Shown here: one piece after another, positions 16,315 through 26,600 of the stretch | Layout of the letters: the number at the start of each line of letters is the position of its first letter | How positions within the stretch are numbered: position 1 is the first letter of the stretch | Origin: Actinoallomurus soli | GTDB lineage: Bacteria > Actinomycetota > Actinomycetes > Streptosporangiales > Streptosporangiaceae | Direction: 5' to 3' | DNA length: 64,000 bases | Assembly (NCBI RefSeq): GCF_024055715.1 | Contig: NZ_JAMXMV010000023.1 | Span: 1-64,000, forward strand | Position numbers and translations under genes: made by a program | Notes under the pieces: model-generated | Told to the model about the DNA's origin: nothing | Seen by the model: the letters and a program-made list of their open reading frames with translations, nothing else | Database searches by the model: none

Positions 16315-16825
16315 CCGATCACGGCCCCGACACCGGCGCAGGCGCGTGCGCCGCAGCCCGGTTGAATCCGGTAGGCCAACGCCACCGTACGTCCGTACCC
16401 CACGTCATGCGTTAATCCTTCGCTCGCTGTCAAGCTGTGCCCCGAGCTATATTCAACATAGGCTGACCCACCGACAATTCCGGCTTGGCAGCCAGGCGCT
16501 GGCGGCTCAGTAGCGTCGTTGACGGCCGATGTGGTGCTAACACTCGCGAACAGAGTGCACCTGACACCATCCGCTCAACTAGTGGGGGTCGATCAGTTGG
16601 CCGAGTCTACGATGGTCAACGCCTTCGACCTTTATGTGTCAGGACCTCGAAATCCCAACGACCGCTTTTCGGCAGAAGAGTGCGTCCGACAGAGAGACGG
16701 CATCACGCTACGTAACTGAAGATCGTCATCAAGGCGAACGCGCCAACGACGCATGAGGACTACAGGTGGGGTCGCCGCTCACGAACGTTGATCACCCGGC
16801 GCTGGGCGGTGTTGACGACCGGCTC
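16315..16825. other. Intergenic region between SPARDA and lipoprotein genes
   Basis: About 510 bp of comparatively A+T-rich DNA with no convincing gene. It must hold the SPARDA promoter (minus strand). TTGACA on the minus strand (in the reverse complement of about 16426-16433) could be a -35 element, but I cannot find a well-spaced -10. A 66-codon plus-strand frame at 16519-16719 has no recognisable features. Confidence 0.4.
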
Positions 16826-17302
16826 TCAGGAGGCGACCTGGGCTCGCGCCGCCTCGGAGAAGAGCGGATTGGTCATCGCGATGACCTTGGGTCGGAAGTT
16901 GCCTTTCGCGCAGACCATGCCTGTTGCCTTTTCGCCTGGGGCGAGGCTCGTCGTGTCGATCTGTCCCTCGTACCGGCCGAGGGCGGAGCTGCTGTCGTGC
17001 TTGGTGTTCCGGGTGTCGGTGATCGAGAAGTACAGCGGGTTGACATCGAGTTGCTTCTTGGTCTGGTTGGTGACGGTGACCTTGACGCAGGACAGGGCGC
17101 TGCCGTCGCTCAGGATGCTTTTGTCGGCGTGTGCCCACCTGGCGGTGAGCTTGATCGGGAACGTCATTTTCCGGGTCGCGCTGCCGCTCTTGCCCGCCGG
17201 CTTGCCGGGGTCGGCCGACTGGACGGTGACCGGGTCCTGGTCGAGGTTGCAGCCGGTGGTGAGGATGGCGACCGCACCGAGGCTGATGATGATCTTTCGC
17301 AT
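16826..17302 (-). CDS. Secreted lipoprotein, DUF4352-like
   Basis: A 158-aa protein from ATG 17302, with GGAGG 9 nt upstream. It has a lipoprotein signal peptide with lipobox LTTGC, so the mature protein begins at Cys18. The mature part is an immunoglobulin-like beta domain: KVTVTNQTKKQLDVNP, then FSITDTRN, then LAPGEKATGMVCA. This pattern is typical of DUF4352/telokin-like domains. It should be anchored on the outer face of the membrane. It lies 41 nt downstream of the exonuclease-BRCT gene and is probably co-transcribed. A link to the nearby defence genes is not shown by sequence. Confidence 0.75.
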   Translation of the reverse strand: MRKIIISLGAVAILTTGCNLDQDPVTVQSADPGKPAGKSGSATRKMTFPIKLTARWAHADKSILSDGSALSCVKVTVTNQTKKQLDVNPLYFSITDTRNTKHDSSSALGRYEGQIDTTSLAPGEKATGMVCAKGNFRPKVIAMTNPLFSEAARAQVAS

Positions 17303-17343
17303 GGAATCCTCCTTGATCGCGGGGGCGTATGCTGCGTGGCGCG

Positions 17344-18273
17344 TCACACGGCCACTGCGAGCAGTTCGTAGAACTCTTCGGCGTCGATGACCGTGATGTC
17401 GTGACCCGACTCGCGGAGCCGTTCGGCTTTGGCGAGCTTGCCGGTCTTCGTCGTCCCGGGGGCGAGTTGGTGGGGCCTGATACCGGCGACCACCAGTAGG
17501 TCGACGGACTTGGTGACGTCGGGGACGGTCCGGGCTCCGAGGGCGGCGATCCGTTCGGCGGCGGTGTTCCGGGTCAGGCCCGGCAGTGATCCGGTGAAGC
17601 AGACGGTGAGCCCGAAGAACGGGTTGTCCGGGTCGGCGTCGGGATTGGCGTCCGGAAACGGCCTGCGCGCCGCGGCTCCCCGGTATCTGCATCCCTGGCG
17701 GACGCCGCCGCGGGAGGAGCCCATCTGGATCCTGTGGACCGTAAGGAGCTCGTCCAGGGTGGCCGTTCTCTGCTGTTCCTGCGCGGCCAGCATCACCTGG
17801 GCCGCTGTGCGCGCGTCGTCGCCGGCGTCATGGTGGCGGGGCAGTTCGATGCCCAGGGCGTCGGCGAGGACTGGGAGCTTGTACGAGAGCAGGCCGGTCC
17901 AGACTCGTCGCGCGATCACGTACGTGCAGGCGAACCGGAGGTCTGGAACGGGGAGGCCGCTCGCCCTGCAGGCATCGGCGAGAACTCCGATGTCGAAGGC
18001 CGCGTTGTGCGCCACGAAAGGTACGTCGCCGGCGAACTGGGCGATGCGCTGCAGCGTATCCGGCCAGCTGGGGGCGTCCCTGACGTGGTTCGCCGTGATG
18101 CCGTGAATGCGCACGTTGAAGGCGTCGAAGTGGTCGTAGCCGGGCGGCGGCTTGATCAACGATGACCACTCCTCGACAATCTGCCCTTCCTTCACCTTGA
18201 CCAGTCCGACCGAGCACGGGCTTGCCCGCACAGCGTTCGCCGTCTCGAAGTCGATCGCCACCCAACTCGTCAT
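17344..18273 (-). CDS. DnaQ-type 3'-5' exonuclease with C-terminal BRCT domain
   Basis: A 309-aa protein from ATG 18273 (ribosome site GAGGAG), preferred over an in-frame ATG 66 nt upstream. The DEDDh exonuclease motifs are complete: DFET near residue 8, HNAAFDIGVL near 90, and HHDAGDDA near 148. The C-terminal 90 residues (FFGLTVCFTGSLPGLTRN...) form a BRCT domain like that of NAD-dependent DNA ligase. This architecture resembles epsilon-like repair exonucleases. The gene is divergent from the modification-system operon, with 130 bp between, and may be a bystander or an accessory of the defence island. Confidence 0.88.
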   Translation of the reverse strand: MTSWVAIDFETANAVRASPCSVGLVKVKEGQIVEEWSSLIKPPPGYDHFDAFNVRIHGITANHVRDAPSWPDTLQRIAQFAGDVPFVAHNAAFDIGVLADACRASGLPVPDLRFACTYVIARRVWTGLLSYKLPVLADALGIELPRHHDAGDDARTAAQVMLAAQEQQRTATLDELLTVHRIQMGSSRGGVRQGCRYRGAAARRPFPDANPDADPDNPFFGLTVCFTGSLPGLTRNTAAERIAALGARTVPDVTKSVDLLVVAGIRPHQLAPGTTKTGKLAKAERLRESGHDITVIDAEEFYELLAVAV

Positions 18274-18403
18274 CCGTCGCTCCTCACACTGAGTCGTTGA
18301 AAGCATGACCATGAGAGCATGACGTGAAAGCACTGTCAAATGGCTCTGCTGTATTGGATGGTGTACAGTGGCGGTGCTTCAGAAAGCTGACGAGGAAGTT
18401 CCG
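18274..18403. promoter_or_regulatory. Divergent promoter region of the modification system and exonuclease
   Basis: This 130-bp gap separates the two divergent starts and is relatively A+T-rich around 18300-18370 (ATGAGAGCATGACGTG, CTGCTGTATTGG). It is the only obvious place for the promoter of the four-gene defence operon. No palindrome is strong enough to name. The HTH at the N-terminus of the first gene product could bind here. Confidence 0.4.
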
Positions 18404-20500
18404 ATGGCATCGCAGAGCGAGCAGTTGACCGCCGCCGAGATCTCTCGGCTCGCCGGTGTGACACGGGCGACCGTGAGCAACTGGCGCCGGCGCCACGCCG
18501 ACTTTCCGCAGCCCAGTGGGGGGACGGAGGCCAGCCCCAGCTACGACCGGCGGCAGGTCGAGGTGTGGCTCGACGCCCGGGGCCGCCTGCCCACGCGTTC
18601 GTCAAAAGACGACTTGCGAACCCACCTGCGCGGACGTGTGCCGCGCGAGGCCGAGGCCGTAGCCCTGTTCACGGCGCACGTCGCCGGGCTGGGTGACAAG
18701 AAACGCGCCGGGATCGCGACGCTGGACGACGAGGAGCTGCTCGCGCTGCATGCCGAAGCGGTGTCATCCGACTCTGGTACCGACGAATTGAGCCCTGCGG
18801 GCATCTCCGCGGCGCTTCTGCGATCGGCGGCGAACGTGATTCGCCAGGAAGGCCCTCTCGCCGTCTTCGACGTGCTCGAGGAACATGGCGAAGCGCCGAT
18901 CGGCATCCGCGGGACCCATCCGACGCCGGAGGCGCTCGCCGACCTGATGGCCGGGTTGGCAACGTCCGGAGGCCCGCGTGTCCACAGCGTTCTCGACCCG
19001 GCCTGCGGAGGTGGACGCCTCCTCGCCGCGACGGCGGCTGCCCTCAAGCCAGGCGCACGGATACACGGCCAGGAATACCGTCTCGTCACTGCGGCTCAGG
19101 CCAGGGCCCGGCTGGCCGAAGGGCCGGCTAAAGCCTCTGTGGATGTCAGGTCTGGGGACAGCCTGCGCGACGACGCCTTTCCCGGCCTTCGGGTGGACGC
19201 CGTGGTGTGCAACCCGCCGTACGGCGACCGCGAGTGGGGGCATGACGAACTGGCACTCGACACGCGCTGGGCGTACGGCGTGCCACCGCGCTCGGAGCCG
19301 GAACTCGCCTGGGTCCAGCACGCCCTGGCGCACCTTACCGAGGGCGGCCACGCCGTGCTGCTGCTTCCACCGGCGACCGCGTCACGATCCTCCGGCCGCC
19401 GCATCCGGGCTGAGCTGCTTCGGCAGGGAGCGCTCTGCGCAGTCATCGCCCTCCCGCCGGGCCTCGCGGTGCCCCACCACATCGGGCTTCACCTGTGGAT
19501 ACTCCGGCGCCCCGAAGCGAGCCGCCCCGGCCGGGATCTGGTCCTCCTGATGGACGCCTCCAACGAGCACGTCTCGACGGACCAGCCGGCCGCCCAAGGC
19601 GAGACACCGGACAAGAACAGGCTCCACGAGACGATCCTCAGCACGTGGAAGGCGTTCACCGCGCCGACCGAGTTCACCGAGATACCCGGTACCGCCCGGG
19701 CGGTACCGGCGATCGACCTCCTGGACGAGCTCGTCGATCTCTCGCCGGCACGACACGTCCGCACGGCACCAGTGATCAGCCCGGACGCGGCCCTGCGCAA
19801 CGTGACCGAGCTCGCCGAGCGCCTCAAAGCGGACGTGGCCGCTCTGGCGGCGGCGAGCGAGATCGGACCACTGACCTCGGCCGGGGAGACCAGCCGCAGC
19901 TGGCGCAGCGCCACGGTCGCCGACCTGGCCCGCGGCGGCGCGCTCGCCGTCCATAAGGGAGTGCGGTCCCTCTCAGCCGGTACCGCGCCTACCGACCTTG
20001 CGAATCGTCCCATCCTCCGGGCGCGCGACCTGATCGACGGGATCCGCGCCAGCGGCGACGCACGCGAGTTGCACCTGGCCGACCCGTTCGTCATCGAGGC
20101 GGGGGACGTCCTGCTCACCCAGAACGTCGGTCCGCAGGGCGTCGCGACCCGCGTGGCGGGTGAGGACGATGCCGGATGCCTGCTCGGCAACGGCGTGATC
20201 TTGCTCCGGCCGGATCCCAGACGTCTCGATCCGTGGTTCCTCGCCGGGTTCGTGAGCGCACCCGACAACGTCAGCCAGGCGACGACCGGCTCATCCACAT
20301 TCCAACTCGTGGCGTCCCGGCTGCGTATCCCGCTGCTCCCGCTTGATGGGCAAACCGCTTACGGCCACGTTTTCCGGAAGATTCACAAACTTCGGACCAG
20401 CGCGCGGAACGCCGCGGCGTGCGCGGATGAGACAGCGGACCTCGTGGCCACGACCCTCAGCAGCGGCGCGCTGCTTCCCCATGGAGCCGAGTTGCCATGA
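18404..20500 (+). CDS. HTH - N6-adenine DNA methyltransferase - HsdS-like specificity fusion
   Basis: A 698-aa protein from ATG 18404 (GAGGAAG 6 nt upstream); a GTG at 18368 is in frame but has no ribosome site. Residues about 7-40 form a MerR/resolvase-type HTH (LTAAEISRLAGVTRATVSNW). Residues about 130-400 form a type I-like N6-methylase with SAM motif DPACGGG starting at residue 198 and catalytic NPPY at 270. Residues about 500-698 resemble one HsdS target-recognition unit: LRARDLIDG, GDVLLTQNVGPQG and SSTFQLVASRLRIPLLPL, followed by a helical spacer. It combines M and S functions in one chain with its own DNA-binding head. It is the first gene of the defence operon; the kinase-helicase gene follows after 132 bp. 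Confidence 0.85.
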   Translation: MASQSEQLTAAEISRLAGVTRATVSNWRRRHADFPQPSGGTEASPSYDRRQVEVWLDARGRLPTRSSKDDLRTHLRGRVPREAEAVALFTAHVAGLGDKKRAGIATLDDEELLALHAEAVSSDSGTDELSPAGISAALLRSAANVIRQEGPLAVFDVLEEHGEAPIGIRGTHPTPEALADLMAGLATSGGPRVHSVLDPACGGGRLLAATAAALKPGARIHGQEYRLVTAAQARARLAEGPAKASVDVRSGDSLRDDAFPGLRVDAVVCNPPYGDREWGHDELALDTRWAYGVPPRSEPELAWVQHALAHLTEGGHAVLLLPPATASRSSGRRIRAELLRQGALCAVIALPPGLAVPHHIGLHLWILRRPEASRPGRDLVLLMDASNEHVSTDQPAAQGETPDKNRLHETILSTWKAFTAPTEFTEIPGTARAVPAIDLLDELVDLSPARHVRTAPVISPDAALRNVTELAERLKADVAALAAASEIGPLTSAGETSRSWRSATVADLARGGALAVHKGVRSLSAGTAPTDLANRPILRARDLIDGIRASGDARELHLADPFVIEAGDVLLTQNVGPQGVATRVAGEDDAGCLLGNGVILLRPDPRRLDPWFLAGFVSAPDNVSQATTGSSTFQLVASRLRIPLLPLDGQTAYGHVFRKIHKLRTSARNAAACADETADLVATTLSSGALLPHGAELP

Positions 20501-20638
20501 GGACCGAGGGTTCGTCGGTATGCGGGGCTCGACGATCAGCTCAAGAAGTGGTGTGCGCGCGTTAATGGCCTGTGGTGGCCAACCGATATCAGAGGCCCCG
20601 CGTCTCCGAATAGACGGGCGGGAAGATGAGGTGTGGCT

Positions 20639-23600
20639 GTGACTGTGGATAGCATCGCGAACCGGTTCCGTGTGACAGGCCCTCTCGGTAAGGGCAACAT
20701 GGGCGAGGTCCACCGCGCCGTTGACCTCCAGGCGGACGGTGACGACCAGGACCGCGAGGTCGCTGTGAAGGTGATCCTGCGTGGCCGCACGGGTGCACTG
20801 ATCGACTCGCGAGCCGATTCGAAGGCCGTTCAGCGGTTCGAGCGCGAAATCCGCATCATGCAGCGCCTCAACGAGCACCCGAATCTTCCGCGCATTATCG
20901 CCGGTGGCCTCGACGAGGGCGACGGCCTGCCGTTCATCGCCATGGAGCTCCTCAAAGGCCACACCTTGCGCGTACTGACAGGTGAGCATGCCCAGCTTCC
21001 GGTGGCCTGGGTGGCCGCCCTCGGCGCACAGATCGCGGACGGTTTGTCGGCCGCGCACCGGGCGGGGATCGTGCACCGTGATCTCAAGCCCGCGAACGTG
21101 ATGCTGCTTCCCGGGGGGCAGGTCAAGGTCCTCGATTTCGGCATGGGCCGGATCATCGACGATGCCGAGGCCGGCAGGGTGACGAGCACCGGGGTTACGG
21201 TCGGCACCGCTCGGTATATGGCCCCTGAGCAGTTCCTCAACGCGGCGGTGACTCAGGCCGCCGATCTTTACGCGCTCGGCTGCATGCTGTACGAGCTGCT
21301 GACAGGTGCCCCGCCGTTCGTGAGCGAGAACGCGCTCGAACTGGGGCAGAAGCACAGGACGGAGGAGCCGGCTCCGCTGCGGCTGCTGCGTTCGGACGTC
21401 CCTGAGGACATGGCCCGGCTGGTGGAGCGTCTCCTCAACAAGCAGCCGGAGGACCGGCCGGCCGATGCGGTGGCGGTCCGCGAGGCGCTTCTTCCCTTCG
21501 CCAAGGGCGAGTCGGTGGTCCAGGACTGGGAGTCTTATGACCCGGTCCGCTATCTCGCGTCGACTGATGAGGCGCCCGTGCCCGAACCGGCTCCGGTGGT
21601 GGAGAAGCCGCGCGTGGCGGGTTCGGTGATGGACGTGTTCGGGCTGCATCGGCAGCTCATCAAGGACTACCGGGAGTTCACCGAGGGCGGGACGATCATC
21701 CGCGACGACCGCATCGCCGCGTTCGTCGAGTCCGATCTCGACGCCAAGTCCCAGTGGCCGGACCCGTGGGTGTCGCTCAATCCGTTCTTCGCGTCGGGTG
21801 GCACCGTCTCGGAGCTGAGCGGCAAGCTCCTCCACGAGGAGTGCGCTCGCATCTTCCAGGCGGACAAGACCCGAAAGGGCACGAAATGCGACGGGCGCCC
21901 GCTCACCCTGCACCGCCACCAGCTTGAGGCGATTGAGGCCGCCAAGCGCAAGCAGTCCTATGTCCTGACGACCGGCACCGGCTCCGGCAAGTCCCTGTCC
22001 TACATCGTGCCCATCGTCGACCAAGTGCTGCGCGAGCGCGAGACGACGTCGGAGAAACGCGTCCGGGCGATCATCGTCTACCCGATGAACGCTCTGGTCA
22101 ACAGCCAGGTCAATGAGCTGAAGAAGTACCTGCGGGACGGCTATGGCAAGGGTAACGAGCCTGTCACCTTCGCCCGCTACACCGGGCAGGAGGACGATGA
22201 GCGCCGTAAGGAGATTCGCGACAATCCGCCGGACATCCTGCTGACCAACTACGTGATGCTCGAGCTGATGCTCACCCGCCCAAAGGATCGCAGTTCGCTG
22301 ATCCGGATGGCGAAGGGCCTGGAGTTCCTTGTCTTCGACGAGTTGCACACCTACCGGGGACGCCAGGGCGCGGACGTCGCGCTACTCATTCGTCGGGTGC
22401 GCGAGGCGTGCCAGGCGGAGCACCTGCAGTGCATCGGCACGTCGGCGACAATGTCGAGCGAGGGCACTTTCGATGACCAGAGGAAGGCGGTCGCTCGCGT
22501 GGCGACCACCCTCTTCGGGGTCGAGGTCGACACGGACAACGTCATCGGCGAGACGCTGGTCCGTGCGACCGAGGAGGCGCCGGAGACGGTCCCGGCTGAG
22601 CGGTTGCGGGCGCCAGCCGCCCCGCGCGCGTACGACGACCTGGTTAGGGACCCGCTGGCCCGCTGGATCGAGACGCGGTTCGGTCTCGCGAAGGACCCGA
22701 CGGGACGTCTCGTCCGCCAGAAGCCCTCGAAGATCGAGGAAGCCGCCGCCGATCTCGCGCACAAGTCCGGAGTTCCTGAGGATGTATGCGCTGAGGCGAT
22801 CCGCCGCACGCTGGAGGCCGGTTCGGAGGCCCGGCACGCGGTGACCGAGCGCCCGCTGTTCGCATTCCGGCTGCACCAGTTCCTGTCCAAAGGCGACACC
22901 GTATACGTCACCCTAGAGGACCCGGCGATCCGGCAGCTCACCCGCGACTACCAGCTCATCCAACCCGGTTCGGACGGCAAGATCCTGCTGCCATTGGCGT
23001 TCTGTCGCGAGTGCGGCCAGGAGTACCTGACCGTGTGGCGTAGCGACAAGGACGGCATGGTCCGCTACGAGCCGCGCCGTGACACTGCGGCCTCGGGCGG
23101 CCGTGAGGGCGACGGCTACCTGTACGTCGATTCGGGCCGGCCGTGGCCGCGTACCACCGAGGAGGCGATCGACGGCCGTCGCCTGCCGGAGTCGTGGCTG
23201 GAGGTCGACGACACTGGGCAGGAGGTCGTACGCGCCAACTACCGGTCGAAGCTTCCCATCCCGGTCCGCGTCGATCCCTATGGTGCTGAGGGCCAAGGGG
23301 AGCTGGAGGCCGCGTTCATTCCGGCGCCGTTCCGGTTCTGCCTGCACTGTGGAGTGAGCTACGAGCAGGTCCGCGGCAAGGATTTCGCCAAGCTGGCAAC
23401 GCTCGACCAGGAGGGACGCTCGTCGGCGACATCGCTAGTGTCCTCGTCGATCATCCGTTTCCTGCGGGCGGTGCCGGAGAATGCGCTGCTTCCCGAGGCA
23501 CGCAAGCTGCTCACGTTCGTCGACAACCGGCAGGACGCCTCGCTGCAGGCCGGCCACTTCAACGACTTCGTGCAGATCACCCAGCTTCGTGGGGCGCTGT

Positions 23601-26600
23601 ACCGGGCGGCGGTGGAGGCAGGTGACGAAGGCATCAGCCACGAGGATCTGGCGTCCAGGGTCGTCGGCGCCCTCGGCCTGGACGTCGCCGACTACACCGG
23701 CTCCTCGGACCTGCCCCCGTCAATGGCCCGCAACGCGGCTCGGACACTTCGAGACGTCGTCGCCTTCCGTCTCTATCTCGACCTGGAGCGCGGCTGGCGC
23801 GTCACCATGCCCAACCTGGAGCAGACGGGCCTGCTGCGGATCGACTACGAGGATCTCGACTGGGTGGCCAGCAAGGAAGACCGCTGGGAGAAGACCCATC
23901 GGGTGTTGCGCGACGCCGCGCCGGGCAGCCGTGCAGAAATTATGCGTGCGCTACTGGACGAAATGCGCCGTTCCCTCGCCATCGATGTGCAGTATTTCCG
24001 GGACGACTTCGACAGTCTGCGTCGTGCCAGCGAGGAGCGGCTCGTCGACCCGTGGGTCCTGTCGAAGAGCGACGAGCCCAAGGTCGGCACGGCCTACCCG
24101 CAGAAGGCCCGCCCCGGCCTCGACCGTTCGGGCCTGTTCCTGTCCGGGCTCAACAAGTTCGGCAAGTACCTGCGGCGCGTGCATTTCAACGACCTGTCGG
24201 TCGACGACGCCCAGCTGCTCATCGAGCAGCTGCTCCAGGTCCTGACCAAGGCGAACCTGGTCAAGGAGGTCTCGGTGACGCCCGGGTGGACCAGGCGCGG
24301 CCGCCGCCCCACCGGTCAGGCGATCACCGGCTATCGCGTCTCTGCGGCATGCCTGGTGTGGCGCGCCGGTACAGGCGAGATGGGCGCCCACGACCCTCTC
24401 ACTCGCACCTACGCCAGCGGCGATGGTCCCCGTGTCAACGTCTTCTTCCGGGACCTGTACCGCAACACCGCCGCCGAACTCGGCGGCCTCATCGCCCGTG
24501 AACACACCGCCCAGGTCGACCCGGAGGAGCGCCGCAAGCGCGAGGAAGCGTTCAGCGAGGCAAAGCTGAAGCTGCTGTACTGCTCACCCACGATGGAGCT
24601 GGGTGTGGACATCCGCGACCTCAACACGGTGATGATGCGCAACGTGCCGCCGACACCCGCGAATTACGCCCAGCGCAGCGGACGCGCAGGACGGTCCGGG
24701 CAGCCGGCGCTCGTCACCACCTACTGCGCGACCGGCAACAGTCATGACCAGTACTACTTCCGCCGTTCGGCGCGGATGGTGGCCGGCGCGGTCGCGCCGC
24801 CGCGCCTCGACCTGGCGAACGAGGATCTCGTCCGGTCACACATCCAGGCGATCTGGCTCGCCGAGACGGGCCTGGAACTGCACAACAACATCCCCGCGAT
24901 CATCGACATCGCCTACGACGAGGACTCCCGCCGACCTGACCCGCCCCTCCCCCTGCACGACACTGTCGTTCAGACGATCCATAGCGAGGCCGCACAGAAG
25001 CGTGCCGTGAGGGCCGCGAAGCAGGTGCTCGGCGGGCTCCTGGCCGACTTCGCAGCCACCGTCTGGTGGGACGACAACTGGATCGAGGAAACGGTCCGCA
25101 CCGCTCCCGAGCGTTTCGACCGGGCCTTCGACCGCTGGCGGCAACTGTTCAAGGCGGCGCTGGTGGATCAAGCGGAACAGAACCGCCGCGTCCTGGACAC
25201 CACCCTCTCCGACCGCGACAACAAGATCGCCGTCGGCCGCCGTCGGGAAGCGGAAACCCAGCTTGACCTGCTGAAGAATCAGTCGGCGGAAAGCCGATCG
25301 GTCCTGTCGGACTTCAGCCCGCACCGCTACCTGGCGAGCGAGGGTTTCCTGCCCGGCTACTCATTCCCACGGCTCCCGCTGGCCGCCTACATCAACATGC
25401 AGGACCGCCGTTTCCGTGACGGCGACTACCTGCAGCGCCCCCGGTTCCTGGCAATCCGTGAGTTCGGGCCAGGCGCGCTGATCTACCACGAGGGCGCTCG
25501 CTACCAGGTGACCCGCATCCAGCTCCCGCCGGGCGGGACGGGCGATGTGGTCACGTCCGAGGCCCGCCGCTGCGCGAGCTGCGGCTACCACCACGACTCG
25601 ACCGACCGCGCGGACCTCTGCCAGATGTGCAAGGAGCCGCTGCCCGAGGCCAAGTACGGGCTGCTGCAGATGCACACCGTCTACACCAAGGCCCGCGCGC
25701 GGATCTCCTCCGACGAGGAGGAACGCCGCCGGGCGGGTTTCCGGCTGGTGACGTCCTACCGGTTCAACGACCATGGCGAACGCTCGGGCCGCCAGGATGC
25801 CCTGGTCACCGACGACGACGGGCACATCGCCACTCTGGCCTTCGGCGACTCGGCGACGGTCCGGATCACCAACCTGGGCCGGCTGCGCGCCAAGGAAGGT
25901 GAGCCGGACGGTTTCTGGCTCGACCCCGCGACCGGCGAGTGGATGACCGAGAAGGCCGCGTCGGATGCGTCCGGCGACTCCAGCGAGATGCCGGTCGTGG
26001 ACGCGAGCGGCAACGAGAAGCGGCGTAAGAAGCGTGTCATCCCGTACGTGGAGGACCGCCGCAACATCCTGGTCGCCCAGCTGGCCGAGCCGCTGGAAGA
26101 GCCGGTCGCGCTGTCGCTGATGTATGCGCTGGAGCGCGGGATCGAGGCGGCGTTCGAGCTGGAGGATTCCGAGCTGTCGAGCGAGCTGCTGCCGCCCGAC
26201 GAGGGGCCCCGCGACCGTATGCTGTTCACCGAGGCCGCCGAGGGCGGCGCCGGCGTGCTGCGGCTGATGCAGTCGACGTCCGGCGCGCTGGCGAAGGCCG
26301 CGAAGGCGGCCCTGGACATCTGCCACTTCGACGAGCGTGGCAACGACCTCGGCGGCCCGCACCCGGACCGGCCATGCGCCCGCGGCTGCTACGACTGCCT
26401 GCTCACCTACGGCAACCAGCTCGACCACGCCTTGATCGACCGGCACGCCATCAAGGACATCCTGCTGCGCCTGGCCCACGCGAAGACCGTCGCGACCGGA
26501 CGCGGCGAGTCCCGAACCGAGCAGCTCGCGCGCCTGTCCGACCAGTCCGAGAGTCCGCTCGAACGCCGGTTCGTCGCCTGGCTGAAGGAACGCGGCCTGC

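Noticed and set aside
16519-16719. 66-codon plus-strand gene
   Set aside because: No ribosome site or recognisable motif; codon composition is not distinguishable from the intergenic DNA around it.
20291-22348. 685-codon open frame antisense to the kinase-helicase gene
   Set aside because: It is a high-GC shadow: the other strand encodes intact kinase and helicase motifs, and the antisense protein is Arg/His/Leu-rich without domain features.
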